The notes under the pieces are model-generated. The model saw only the letters and a list, made by a program, of their open reading frames with translations, did no database searches and was not told the origin of the DNA. The position numbers and the translations under genes are program-made. Source: Litoreibacter sp. (GTDB lineage Bacteria > Pseudomonadota > Alphaproteobacteria > Rhodobacterales > Rhodobacteraceae). Taken from it: 12,946 nucleotides of DNA. The stretch is from positions 1 through 12,946 of the forward strand of contig JABDPP010000401.1 in the NCBI GenBank assembly GCA_013042765.1. Reading direction: 5' to 3'. Shown piece after piece: positions 1 to 6,085 of this stretch (its first letter is position 1; every line of letters begins with the position of its first letter).

Positions 1-1
1 C

Positions 2-424
2 ACAGAGGCCGTAACCGTGAAGGGGCGCCCCTTCATGGGCATTTGTGTCGGCATGCAGATGTTGGCCAGCTGGGGCCGCGAATATGAGGACACGCCGGGC
101 TTCGGCTGGATCGACGGCGAGATCGTGCATATCACGCCCTCAGATCCCCGCATGAAAGTTCCGCATATGGGCTGGAACGATTTGCAGATCACCGGGGAGC
201 ATCCTGTGCTCGACGGCGTAGCGACCGGCGATCACGCCTATTTCGTGCATTCCTACCACTTCAAGGTCACCGATCCCGCGCACCGGCTTGCGCATGTGGA
301 TTACGGCGGCGAGATCACCGCGATCGTCGGCCGCGACAACCTGATCGGCACCCAGTTCCACCCCGAGAAAAGCCAGCGCACTGGTCTCAGGATCATCGCC
401 AATTTCCTCGGCTGGACGCCCTAG
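2..424 (+). CDS. hisH: Imidazole glycerol phosphate synthase, glutaminase subunit HisH (5' end missing)
   Basis: HisH hydrolyses glutamine and passes ammonia to HisF, which converts PRFAR to imidazole glycerol phosphate and AICAR in histidine synthesis (cytoplasm). The reading frame is open to the left edge, so the N-terminal part (oxyanion region, roughly a third of the usual ~200-residue protein) lies outside the window. The class I amidotransferase nucleophile is visible in GICVGMQ, with the Cys codon at 44-46. The catalytic His and Glu are in GTQFHPEKSQ, with the His codon at 359-361. The core HMGWND and HSYHF segments also fit HisH. The TAG stop is shared, through the palindrome CTAG, with the convergent DUF2147 gene. 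Its partner hisF lies about 1.3 kb downstream on the same strand. The GTG at 17 is internal and not the true start. Confidence 0.96.
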   Translation, partial: TEAVTVKGRPFMGICVGMQMLASWGREYEDTPGFGWIDGEIVHITPSDPRMKVPHMGWNDLQITGEHPVLDGVATGDHAYFVHSYHFKVTDPAHRLAHVDYGGEITAIVGRDNLIGTQFHPEKSQRTGLRIIANFLGWTP

Positions 425-804
425 CGGACCCGGGTCCAGACCTGCCGCTTGCAGATCGGCCCCCAGCAGCCCGACACGTTCAGCACATCACCCGACAGCG
501 CCATTTTCGACTTGAACACTTTATCAGTCGAGGGCTGCCAGATGCGGCCGGAATTGTAACGCCCCGCGCCTTCTGCCTGCATGTCCCAGACCAGCGGTTT
601 GCCGATATTGGGTGAGGCATATTCTCCTCCCGCGCGGAACGTGCGCCGTATCGTGCCGCAGATCGTTGCTCCGCAGGTCTCCATTGCCACATGGGCAAAG
701 GCCCCGTCATCCTCCTGCGTCTTCCAGGTGCCCAGTACCGGATCACCCGCAGCCGCACCCGCCAGCCCGAGCACAAGGCCCGCTGCCAAAACCAGTCTCT
801 TCAT
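421..804 (-). CDS. Secreted DUF2147 family protein
   Basis: The product is 127 residues with an N-terminal signal peptide: MKR, a hydrophobic run to about residue 17, and an AAAG/D-type cleavage area near residue 20. The mature part starts DPVLGTWKTQEDDGAF and resembles the small periplasmic DUF2147 family, whose members begin with a GxW(K/R)T motif and end near a WxR motif. Four cysteines (METCGATICG and SGCWGPIC) could form disulfides in the periplasm. I chose the ATG at 804 because GGGAGG lies eight bases upstream and the signal peptide starts there; the frame can be extended to 957, but the added residues look non-coding. Molecular function is unknown. It sits inside the his cluster on the opposite strand, overlapping the end of hisH by four bases and divergent from hisA. 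A role in histidine synthesis is not implied. Confidence 0.85.
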   Translation of the reverse strand: MKRLVLAAGLVLGLAGAAAGDPVLGTWKTQEDDGAFAHVAMETCGATICGTIRRTFRAGGEYASPNIGKPLVWDMQAEGAGRYNSGRIWQPSTDKVFKSKMALSGDVLNVSGCWGPICKRQVWTRVR

Positions 805-955
805 CTTTCGCGCCTCCCAGCTTCGCACGCATCCTGCCCCGGAGCAGACAAGCGGCGCAAGCCCAAGCTGAGCTCCAAAGCCCTTTGCATATCCCTGCGA
901 GCTATGGTTTAGACCCGCCAGACATCCCGACCCGCATGACACAGGAAACATCCGC
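805..955. promoter_or_regulatory. Divergent intergenic region between DUF2147 gene and hisA
   Basis: These 151 bases separate two divergent starts, so they should hold a promoter for each. For hisA the best candidate is TTGCAT (885-890) and TTTAGA (908-913) with a 17-base spacer; both boxes match the sigma-70 consensus poorly. The hisA ribosome-binding site is AGGA at 943-946, nine bases before the ATG. For the minus strand only the GGGAGG Shine-Dalgarno of the DUF2147 gene is clear. No gene was found in this stretch. Confidence 0.4.
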
Positions 956-1678
956 ATGATCCTCTACCCCGCCATCGACCTCAAAGACGGCAATTGCGTG
1001 CGCCTCTACAAGGGCGAAATGGATCAGGCCACGGTCTTCAACGACAACCCGGCTGCACAGGCCCGTGCATTTCAGGACGCGGGCTGCGAATGGCTGCATC
1101 TCGTGGACCTCAACGGCGCTTTTGCAGGCGCGCCCGTCAACGCCGCAGCAGTCGAGGCCATCATGTCGGAGACCTCCGTCCCCGCGCAGCTGGGCGGCGG
1201 CATCCGCGATATGGCCACGATCGAGACATGGCTGTCCAAAGGCCTCGCCCGTGTCATCCTTGGAACGGTTGCGGTGGAAGACCCCGCGCTCGTGCGCGCC
1301 GCCGCAAAAGCCTTCCCGGGACAGGTCGCGGTGGGGATCGATGCCCGCGACGGGCGCGTGGCGACCAAGGGCTGGGCCGAGGAGACCGACGTCATGGTCA
1401 CCGATCTTGCCCGCCAGTTCGAGGACGCCGGCATTGCCGCCATCATCTATACCGATATCAACCGCGACGGCGCGATGCAGGGCCCGAACGTGGCGGCCAC
1501 GGCCGCGCTCGCAAATGCCGTCTCGATCCCGGTGATCGCTTCGGGCGGCGTGTCCTCGCTCGATGACCTGCGCGCCCTCAAAGCCTCCGGCGCCCCGCTG
1601 GATGGCGCAATATCTGGACGTGCGCTATATGATGGGGCAATCGATCTCAAAGAGGCGCTTGACGTTCTGAAGGCCTGA
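956..1678 (+). CDS. hisA: ProFAR isomerase HisA (phosphoribosylformimino-AICAR-P isomerase)
   Basis: HisA is the (beta-alpha)8-barrel isomerase that converts ProFAR to PRFAR, the substrate of HisF/HisH. The 240-residue length is normal for the family. The catalytic aspartates are visible: Asp8 in YPAIDLKDG and Asp129 in VGIDARDG. The duplicated half-barrel phosphate-binding motifs are also present: LGGGIRD near residue 80 and ASGGVSS near 195. [14 protein letters not shown] near residue 164 is a typical HisA loop. The start ATG has AGGA nine bases upstream. It is separated from hisH by the opposite-strand DUF2147 gene and therefore probably has its own promoter. hisF follows after 42 bases. 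Confidence 0.97.
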   Translation: MILYPAIDLKDGNCVRLYKGEMDQATVFNDNPAAQARAFQDAGCEWLHLVDLNGAFAGAPVNAAAVEAIMSETSVPAQLGGGIRDMATIETWLSKGLARVILGTVAVEDPALVRAAAKAFPGQVAVGIDARDGRVATKGWAEETDVMVTDLARQFEDAGIAAIIYTDINRDGAMQGPNVAATAALANAVSIPVIASGGVSSLDDLRALKASGAPLDGAISGRALYDGAIDLKEALDVLKA

Positions 1679-1680
1679 GC

Positions 1681-1712
1681 TTCATTTCTCCTCAAATATC
1701 CCCGCCGGAGGC
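1681..1712 (-). repeat. Short intergenic repeat element, copy 1, between hisA and hisF
   Basis: Read on the minus strand it begins GCCTCCGGCGGGGATATTTG and ends in a purine-rich AGAAATGAA tail. A second copy lies downstream of hisE at 2808-2840 in the opposite orientation; the first 20 bases agree at all but two positions, and both tails are A/G-rich. I associate this element with Rhodobacteraceae genomes, where it is frequent in intergenic space (recollection, not checked). Here the complement of its GC-rich head gives CGGAGG at 1706-1711, which is placed to act as the ribosome-binding site of hisF. Confidence 0.65.
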
Positions 1713-1720
1713 GTAAATAC

Positions 1721-2485
1721 GTGCTCAAGACTCGCATCATCCCCTGCCTCGACGTCAAGGACGGCCGCGTCGTCAAAGGCGTGAATTTCCTCGACCTGAT
1801 CGATGCGGGCGACCCGGTTGAGGCTGCCAAAGCCTATGATGCGGCCGGTGCCGATGAGCTTTGTTTTCTCGACATCAATGCGACCCATGAAAACCGTGGA
1901 ACCATGTTCGACGTGGTCACCCGCACCGCGGAGGCCTGCTACATCCCGCTGACAGTAGGCGGCGGCGTGCGGACCCATGAAGACGTGCGCAAGCTGCTTT
2001 TGGCGGGGGCAGACAAGGTCAGTTTCAACTCTGCCGCCGTGGCAAACCCCGATGTCGTGGCCGAGGCCGCGGACCGCTTCGGCAGCCAGTGCATCGTGGT
2101 GGCGATCGACGCGAAGACCGTCGCCCCCGGGAAATGGGAGATTTTCACCCATGGCGGGCGCCGTCCCACGGGTATCGACGCGGTCGAATTTGCCAGAACC
2201 GTCGTGGCCAAGGGGGCCGGAGAGATCCTGCTGACCTCGATGGATCGCGACGGCACCCGCGCAGGCTTCAACCTGCCGCTGACCCGCGCCATCTCGGATG
2301 CGGTCAGTGTGCCGGTGATCGCCTCGGGCGGGGTTGGGACGCTGGATCATCTCGTCGAGGGTGTCACCGAAGGCGGCGCCGACGCCGTTCTGGCGGCCTC
2401 CATCTTCCATTTCGGAGATTTCACCATCGCCGAGGCCAAGGCCCATATGGCCAGGGCCGGCCTGAACATGAGGATCGAGCCATGA
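1721..2485 (+). CDS. hisF: Imidazole glycerol phosphate synthase, cyclase subunit HisF
   Basis: HisF is the (beta-alpha)8-barrel cyclase that uses ammonia delivered by HisH to make imidazole glycerol phosphate and AICAR. At 254 residues it has the family length. The catalytic aspartates are at the expected numbers, Asp11 (PCLDVKDG) and Asp130 (VVAIDAKT). Phosphate-binding loops VGGGVR (near 79) and ASGGVG (near 203) and the segment LTSMDRDGT are typical. The start is GTG at 1721, supported by the conserved N-terminus [11 protein letters not shown] and by CGGAGG nine bases upstream. That ribosome-binding site lies inside a short intergenic repeat. The stop codon overlaps the hisE start as ATGA, indicating translational coupling. 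Confidence 0.98.
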   Translation: MLKTRIIPCLDVKDGRVVKGVNFLDLIDAGDPVEAAKAYDAAGADELCFLDINATHENRGTMFDVVTRTAEACYIPLTVGGGVRTHEDVRKLLLAGADKVSFNSAAVANPDVVAEAADRFGSQCIVVAIDAKTVAPGKWEIFTHGGRRPTGIDAVEFARTVVAKGAGEILLTSMDRDGTRAGFNLPLTRAISDAVSVPVIASGGVGTLDHLVEGVTEGGADAVLAASIFHFGDFTIAEAKAHMARAGLNMRIEP

Positions 2486-2793
2486 GCCCGCTGGAGCGTC
2501 TCGCCAAAACCATCGCCACGCGCAAGGGTGCCGATCCGGACACCTCCTGGACTGCGAAGCTGCTGGCCCGCGGCCCGGAGAAATGCGCCGAGAAATTCGG
2601 TGAGGAGGCCGTGGAAGCCATTATCGCAGCCGTCAAAGGCGATCGCGACAATCTCACGGCGGAAGCCGCCGATGTGCTTTACCACTTGCTGGTCATGCTC
2701 GAGGCCGCAGATGTCCCACTGGACGATGTGCTGACAGAGATCGCACGGCGCGAAGGTGTGTCCGGCATCGCGGAGAAGGCAGCCCGCCGCTAG
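2482..2793 (+). CDS. hisE: Phosphoribosyl-ATP pyrophosphatase HisE
   Basis: HisE hydrolyses phosphoribosyl-ATP to phosphoribosyl-AMP, the second step of histidine synthesis. The product is 103 residues, a stand-alone all-alpha MazG-fold enzyme and not a HisI-HisE fusion, as is usual in alphaproteobacteria. The metal-binding signature is visible in [14 protein letters not shown] (around residues 37-50) and [14 protein letters not shown] (around 61-74). I chose the ATG at 2482 because it overlaps the hisF stop (ATGA) and gives the conserved N-terminus [22 protein letters not shown] six-base stem (AGCCCG at 2781-2786, CGGGCT at 2797-2802) spans the stop codon, but no clear T-tract follows. It is the last his gene of this group. 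Confidence 0.97.
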   Translation: MSPLERLAKTIATRKGADPDTSWTAKLLARGPEKCAEKFGEEAVEAIIAAVKGDRDNLTAEAADVLYHLLVMLEAADVPLDDVLTEIARREGVSGIAEKAARR

Positions 2794-2807
2794 CGCCGGG
2801 CTGCGGC

Positions 2808-2840
2808 GCCTTCGGCGAGGATATTTGGTCCAAAAAGAAA
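2808..2840 (+). repeat. Short intergenic repeat element, copy 2, between convergent hisE and glycosyltransferase gene
   Basis: It begins GCCTTCGGCGAGGATATTTG, followed by a purine-rich tail with AAAAAGAAA. Compared with copy 1 (1681-1712, other strand) the 20-base head differs at two positions. The head can fold as CGCC-TTC-GGCG (2807-2817) followed by AGGATATTT, a weak terminator-like shape. It lies in the 60-base gap between two convergent genes, where a bidirectional transcription end would be expected. That role is inference. Confidence 0.6.
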
Positions 2841-2853
2841 CAGCAGTCGGGCG

Positions 2854-3900
2854 TCAGCGCATCCAGAGATTTGCGCGTTTGATCCGGTTGCGGATCATCT
2901 GCTCCCGGCGCGGGAGGTTGTCACGCTCGAACATGGCGCGCACCCTGCTGCCCTTGCCCTGATAGATCATCCGCCGCATCGGCTCATAGAGTTTCAGCAG
3001 TTTCTTGATCTTGTTGGGCGCGGCCACCGTTTCGAGAATGTCGACCACGTGATCGGATTCCCGCGCGTAGAGCAGCGGAAACACGCGGTAGTGGCAGGTA
3101 GTCTCGTGATCCATTTTTTCGGAGACCTCGGGCACCCGTCCGCCGCCCAGCGCATGCAAAGTCAGGGGTAGTGCAATCTGGTCGAGCCAGGGCCTGAGCT
3201 CCTGGCAGACCAACGCCTCGGGCGGGTCGTCACGGATTTCCTTTGCGTGGTGCAGGAAGGTTTCCCCGAACAGGCGCGGACAGCGGTAGTAGAAGAACCC
3301 CGCGTTGAAATAGAGGTAGCGCTGCCAGTATTCATCGGGCTGCGACAGGTCCAGCGTCGGCTCGAACGAGAGGCCGAACTTGTCGTAGAGAGATTTCCAG
3401 ATCTCGGTATAGCCGGGGCCGTAGAGCTCAAGCTTGGGCCATGTTCCCTCGCGCTTCATGGAAGCCGTGGGCCGATCGAAATCAAAGGGCACCGCCGACA
3501 GGTCCCCGGTGACCAAAGTATCGGTGTCGAGAAACAGGAACGGTTCGCCCTCGGGCAGGGCTGCGAGACCTTCGATCTTGTTGCCATAGGGGTAGCCGCA
3601 ACCAAAGACCTGCGAGGTGAACGGCACGATCTCTGCGCCCATGTCTTCGAGCATGGCGCGCAAGTCGGAGTTGGCGATGCGCGGGTCGCTGTCCCAGCGA
3701 TGATTGAACGCGGGCTCCGCGATGATGACCCGGCCTTTGAAATCGGGATTGGTGTGGCGCAGAGAGGCCACGAGAAGCAGGGCCTCGAACTGGAGCCGTC
3801 CGCGCTGGCCCACCAGCATCAGGTTGAACGCTTGAGACGACGGCGGCCGGCCCGCGGTCTTGCGCGAAGCGGTTTTGGGTTTTGCTGCCTTGGCGCCCAT
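2854..3900 (-). CDS. Putative GT-A-fold glycosyltransferase-like protein with DxD motif
   Basis: The product is 348 residues from the ATG at 3900, or 361 from a GTG at 3939. I prefer the ATG because AGGG lies a few bases upstream, while the GTG has no recognisable ribosome-binding site. The N-terminus is Lys/Ala/Pro-rich and probably disordered. The body starts with FNLMLVGQRGRLQFEALLL, and PFLFLDTDTLVTGDL (DxD at about residues 125-127) is the metal and nucleotide-sugar site expected in GT-A-fold enzymes such as family GT8. YLYFNAGFFYY and PWLDQIALPL resemble the acceptor and NAG-type segments of these enzymes. No signal peptide or membrane segment is seen. There are no other glycan genes nearby, so donor and acceptor are unknown. 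It converges with hisE and is preceded by the thioesterase gene on the same strand after about 140 bases. Confidence 0.72.
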   Translation of the reverse strand: MGAKAAKPKTASRKTAGRPPSSQAFNLMLVGQRGRLQFEALLLVASLRHTNPDFKGRVIIAEPAFNHRWDSDPRIANSDLRAMLEDMGAEIVPFTSQVFGCGYPYGNKIEGLAALPEGEPFLFLDTDTLVTGDLSAVPFDFDRPTASMKREGTWPKLELYGPGYTEIWKSLYDKFGLSFEPTLDLSQPDEYWQRYLYFNAGFFYYRCPRLFGETFLHHAKEIRDDPPEALVCQELRPWLDQIALPLTLHALGGGRVPEVSEKMDHETTCHYRVFPLLYARESDHVVDILETVAAPNKIKKLLKLYEPMRRMIYQGKGSRVRAMFERDNLPRREQMIRNRIKRANLWMR

Positions 3901-4036
3901 GAATGCCCTGCCCGTCGCCTTTGCTGTCTTTGTCCTCACGGGTCAGGTTAGCCCTGTTTTTCCGCGATCTGAAGGGACCTGAGATCTGCGCCGGAAAATA
4001 TCTTCCCTCCGCACCCTGCGCATGACGGTGTCTGTC

Positions 4037-4432
4037 TCAGCCCCCGGCCTTTGTTGCCACCCGCTGGGCGAAATTCGCGGCCGTCACCACGACGCGTTCG
4101 TGACGCCCCTCGCCGATCACCTCGGTCTCGTCGCGCGCAACGACCCGGAAGTGCAGCGACCGGCCTTCGACCCGCTCAAGTTCCGCCGTGGCCGTGACCC
4201 GCATGCCGATCGGTGTGGGGGCAATGTGAGAGACCTCCAGGAGCGTGCCCAGTGACTGCATGCCCTCGGGCAGGAGGTGCTCGACCGCCTCCAGTGCGGC
4301 TTCCTCGATCAGGTTGATCATGATCGGCGTGGCCAGAACTGCGATCCGTCCGGAGCCCACCCGGGGCGCGGTGTCATTTGTGCCGACGACCAGCTCGGCA
4401 GAGCCGGTCAGGCCCGGTTTCAGAGTATCCAT
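4037..4432 (-). CDS. Hotdog-fold acyl-CoA thioesterase, FlK-like
   Basis: The product is 131 residues, about the size of fluoroacetyl-CoA thioesterase FlK (139). Aligned to FlK from memory, the catalytic triad is conserved with exact spacing: Thr35 (LATP), Glu43 (LIEEAAL) and His69 (VSHIAPTP) correspond to Thr42, Glu50 and His76. SLGT, VTATAELERVEGR and GEGRHERVVV also match FlK positions. The phenylalanine lid of FlK (Phe33/Phe36) has no obvious counterpart here (the stretch reads APRVGSGRIAV), so fluoroacetyl-CoA specificity is not implied. It probably hydrolyses a small acyl-CoA in the cytoplasm. The ATG has AAGGA seven bases upstream. It follows the SRPBCC gene on the same strand after 106 bases and may share its transcript. 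Confidence 0.82.
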   Translation of the reverse strand: MDTLKPGLTGSAELVVGTNDTAPRVGSGRIAVLATPIMINLIEEAALEAVEHLLPEGMQSLGTLLEVSHIAPTPIGMRVTATAELERVEGRSLHFRVVARDETEVIGEGRHERVVVTAANFAQRVATKAGG

Positions 4433-4538
4433 GTCTCATCCTTGCAAGGCAGATTTGAAAGGCAAGCTATTGCACTGTGGCGCAAAGCACCATGCGCAAG
4501 ATGGCGAAACCCGCCGAAAACAAACCCGGTTCTTTAAA

Positions 4539-5066
4539 TCAGGACCGAGCTTCAACGCGCGTCTTGAGCGCAAGGTTCATGGCATGAAACCCGTTCTCCG
4601 TGCTTTCCCCGATCAGCGGGAAGAGAAGATAGGTCAAAAGCCCGCTGAACCGTTCACCATGGTGAAAGACCGTCGTGCCGCGCGCTGTCTCTTCGAGGAC
4701 AAAGTAATGCTCGCCGTCAAAGACGCCCTTCATCCCCAACTGGCCCACCCAACGCAGTTCCTCATCCGCATCTGCGATCAGGATTTCAGGCGCAAACTCC
4801 ATCGCCGCCTTGCCCTGCGGCTGCACGATGACGGCAAGCCGTTCGCCGACAGCCAGATCGCCGGAGATCCGGGTGATGAACGGGTTCCAGACTGCATAGG
4901 CCGCATGATCGGCAAGTTCCGTCCAGACCGCACTAGGTGGGGCCGCGATCTCGATCCGAGTCTCGATCGGTTTTGACATATGCGTCCCGAGACCGGAAAT
5001 CGCGAGAGCGGCTACAGTGGCAAATGTTCCTGCGGCGGTGACCGCAATGGTTCTGAAAACAGACAT
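4539..5066 (-). CDS. SRPBCC (START/polyketide-cyclase-like) family protein with N-terminal membrane segment
   Basis: The product is 175 residues. Residues about 6-27 form a hydrophobic segment (signal peptide or anchor). From about residue 32 the sequence is a typical SRPBCC ligand-binding domain: ETRIEIAAPPSAVWTELADHAAYAVWNPF is the usual first strand and helix, split here by description only, followed by LRWVGQLGMKGVFDGEHYF and the long C-terminal helix ENGFHAMNLALKTRVE. Such proteins bind hydrophobic ligands; the ligand here is unknown. The ATG at 5066 has AAAGGA seven bases upstream. A second ATG at 4979 (residue 30) would remove the membrane segment and give a cytosolic protein, so location is uncertain. 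It is divergent from the LysR gene, a usual arrangement for a LysR target. Confidence 0.8.
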   Translation of the reverse strand: MSVFRTIAVTAAGTFATVAALAISGLGTHMSKPIETRIEIAAPPSAVWTELADHAAYAVWNPFITRISGDLAVGERLAVIVQPQGKAAMEFAPEILIADADEELRWVGQLGMKGVFDGEHYFVLEETARGTTVFHHGERFSGLLTYLLFPLIGESTENGFHAMNLALKTRVEARS

Positions 5067-5194
5067 ATCCTGATCCTTTCGGCTTGGGCCGGATCGACCG
5101 GCGCCTTTTCAACTGGATCAAGAGTTCGATATTCGTATGATTTTATAAATTGCGAATCTTACGATATATATTATACACATTTCTATATTGAGCC
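5067..5194. promoter_or_regulatory. AT-rich divergent control region between SRPBCC gene and LysR gene
   Basis: The stretch 5125-5190 is markedly AT-rich compared with its surroundings. It contains an inverted pair ATTCG (5131-5135) and CGAAT (5153-5157) with a 17-base centre; flanking bases CGTA and TACG at 5134-5137 and 5160-5163 extend the symmetry imperfectly. This is a candidate binding site for the adjacent LysR protein, which usually binds T-N11-A type dyads between divergent genes. A promoter for lysR may be TTGCGA (5150-5155) and TATACA (5172-5177), 16 bases apart, which would overlap the dyad and allow autorepression. The lysR start has only a weak Shine-Dalgarno. Confidence 0.5.
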
Positions 5195-6085
5195 ATGCAG
5201 ATATCCCTTGATCATATCCGGACGTTTCATGCGGTTGTGAAACACGGCTCGCTGCTGGCGGCCGCCCGCGATCTGGGACTGACGCAACCCACCGTGGGCC
5301 GCCATATCGACCTTCTGGAAAAGGCGCTCGGCTTCCGTCTGTTCACCCGTGGGCGCGAGGGGGCACGCCTGACCGAGAAGGGCACCGACCTTGTTTCCGT
5401 CGCTGGCCAGATGATGGGCACGGCCGCGGATTTCGAGCGTGTGGCCTCCGGGCTGGAAGAACGGATCGAGGGCACGATCCGCCTCTCCGCCAACGAGATC
5501 TTCGGCAGCCTCCTGCTGCCCGGGATCATTGGCGGGTTCATGCGCCGCCACCCGATGATCCAGATCGAACTCGACGTGCGCAACGAAAGCGCCAACCTGC
5601 TGCAGCGGGACGCGGATATCGCGATCCGCCTGTTTCGGCCAACGCAGGCCGATCTGATCGCGCGCAAGATCGGAGCGCTGGAACTGGGGCTCTACGCCCA
5701 TGAAGATTACCTCGCGCAGCACCCCGCCCTCGAAACGCTGACGGATCTGGAACACCACGTCCTTATCGGGCAGGACCGCGACCCGTCCCTGATCGAGGCA
5801 TTCAGGGAGGCCGGGCTTCCGCTGCGTCCCGACAAGTTCGCCTTTCGTTGCGACAACAACATTGCCACCCTCAACGCGACCCGCGCCGGGCTTGGCATCG
5901 GACCGCTGCATGTGGGAATGGCAAAAAGCTGGCCCGGGATGATCCGGGTTCTGCCCGACCTCGCGCCCACCCTGGAACTGTGGCTGGCCTGTCACTCGGA
6001 TGTCCGGCACAACAAGCGGATCCGGCTCGTGATGGATTACCTCGCCGCAGAGCTGAAAACGCCCTATGCGGCCTGCCCGACCTAG
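5195..6085 (+). CDS. LysR family transcriptional regulator
   Basis: The 296-residue length is typical of the LysR family. The N-terminal winged helix-turn-helix (residues about 4-63) is clear: LDHIRTFHAVVKHGSLLAAA, then LTQPTVGRHIDLLEKALG and FRLFTRGREGARLTEKG. Residues about 90-290 form the LysR substrate-binding domain, starting GTIRLSANEIFGSLLLPGII, with the hinge segment LLQRDADIAIRLFRP. The effector is unknown. It is divergent from the SRPBCC gene and convergent with the MFS gene, with which it shares the last four bases CTAG. Likely targets are the SRPBCC and thioesterase genes and itself (inferred from position). Confidence 0.93.
   Translation: MQISLDHIRTFHAVVKHGSLLAAARDLGLTQPTVGRHIDLLEKALGFRLFTRGREGARLTEKGTDLVSVAGQMMGTAADFERVASGLEERIEGTIRLSANEIFGSLLLPGIIGGFMRRHPMIQIELDVRNESANLLQRDADIAIRLFRPTQADLIARKIGALELGLYAHEDYLAQHPALETLTDLEHHVLIGQDRDPSLIEAFREAGLPLRPDKFAFRCDNNIATLNATRAGLGIGPLHVGMAKSWPGMIRVLPDLAPTLELWLACHSDVRHNKRIRLVMDYLAAELKTPYAACPT

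Noticed and set aside
2781..2802. Hairpin over the hisE stop codon as an intrinsic terminator
   Set aside because: The stem has six base pairs with a ten-base loop and no T-tract follows.
3247..3951. 234-codon plus-strand frame opposite the glycosyltransferase-like gene
   Set aside because: It mirrors a gene with clear protein motifs on the minus strand; its translation has no recognisable motif and is the usual antisense shadow in GC-rich DNA.
3985..4015. Possible third, degenerate copy of the GGATATTT repeat upstream of the glycosyltransferase-like gene
   Set aside because: Only AGATATTTT with a vaguely GC-rich neighbour is shared; too little to call a copy.
4037..4432. Fluoroacetate-resistance (flK) gene assignment
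   Set aside because: The triad is conserved but the specificity-giving lid residues are not, and no fluorometabolite genes are nearby.
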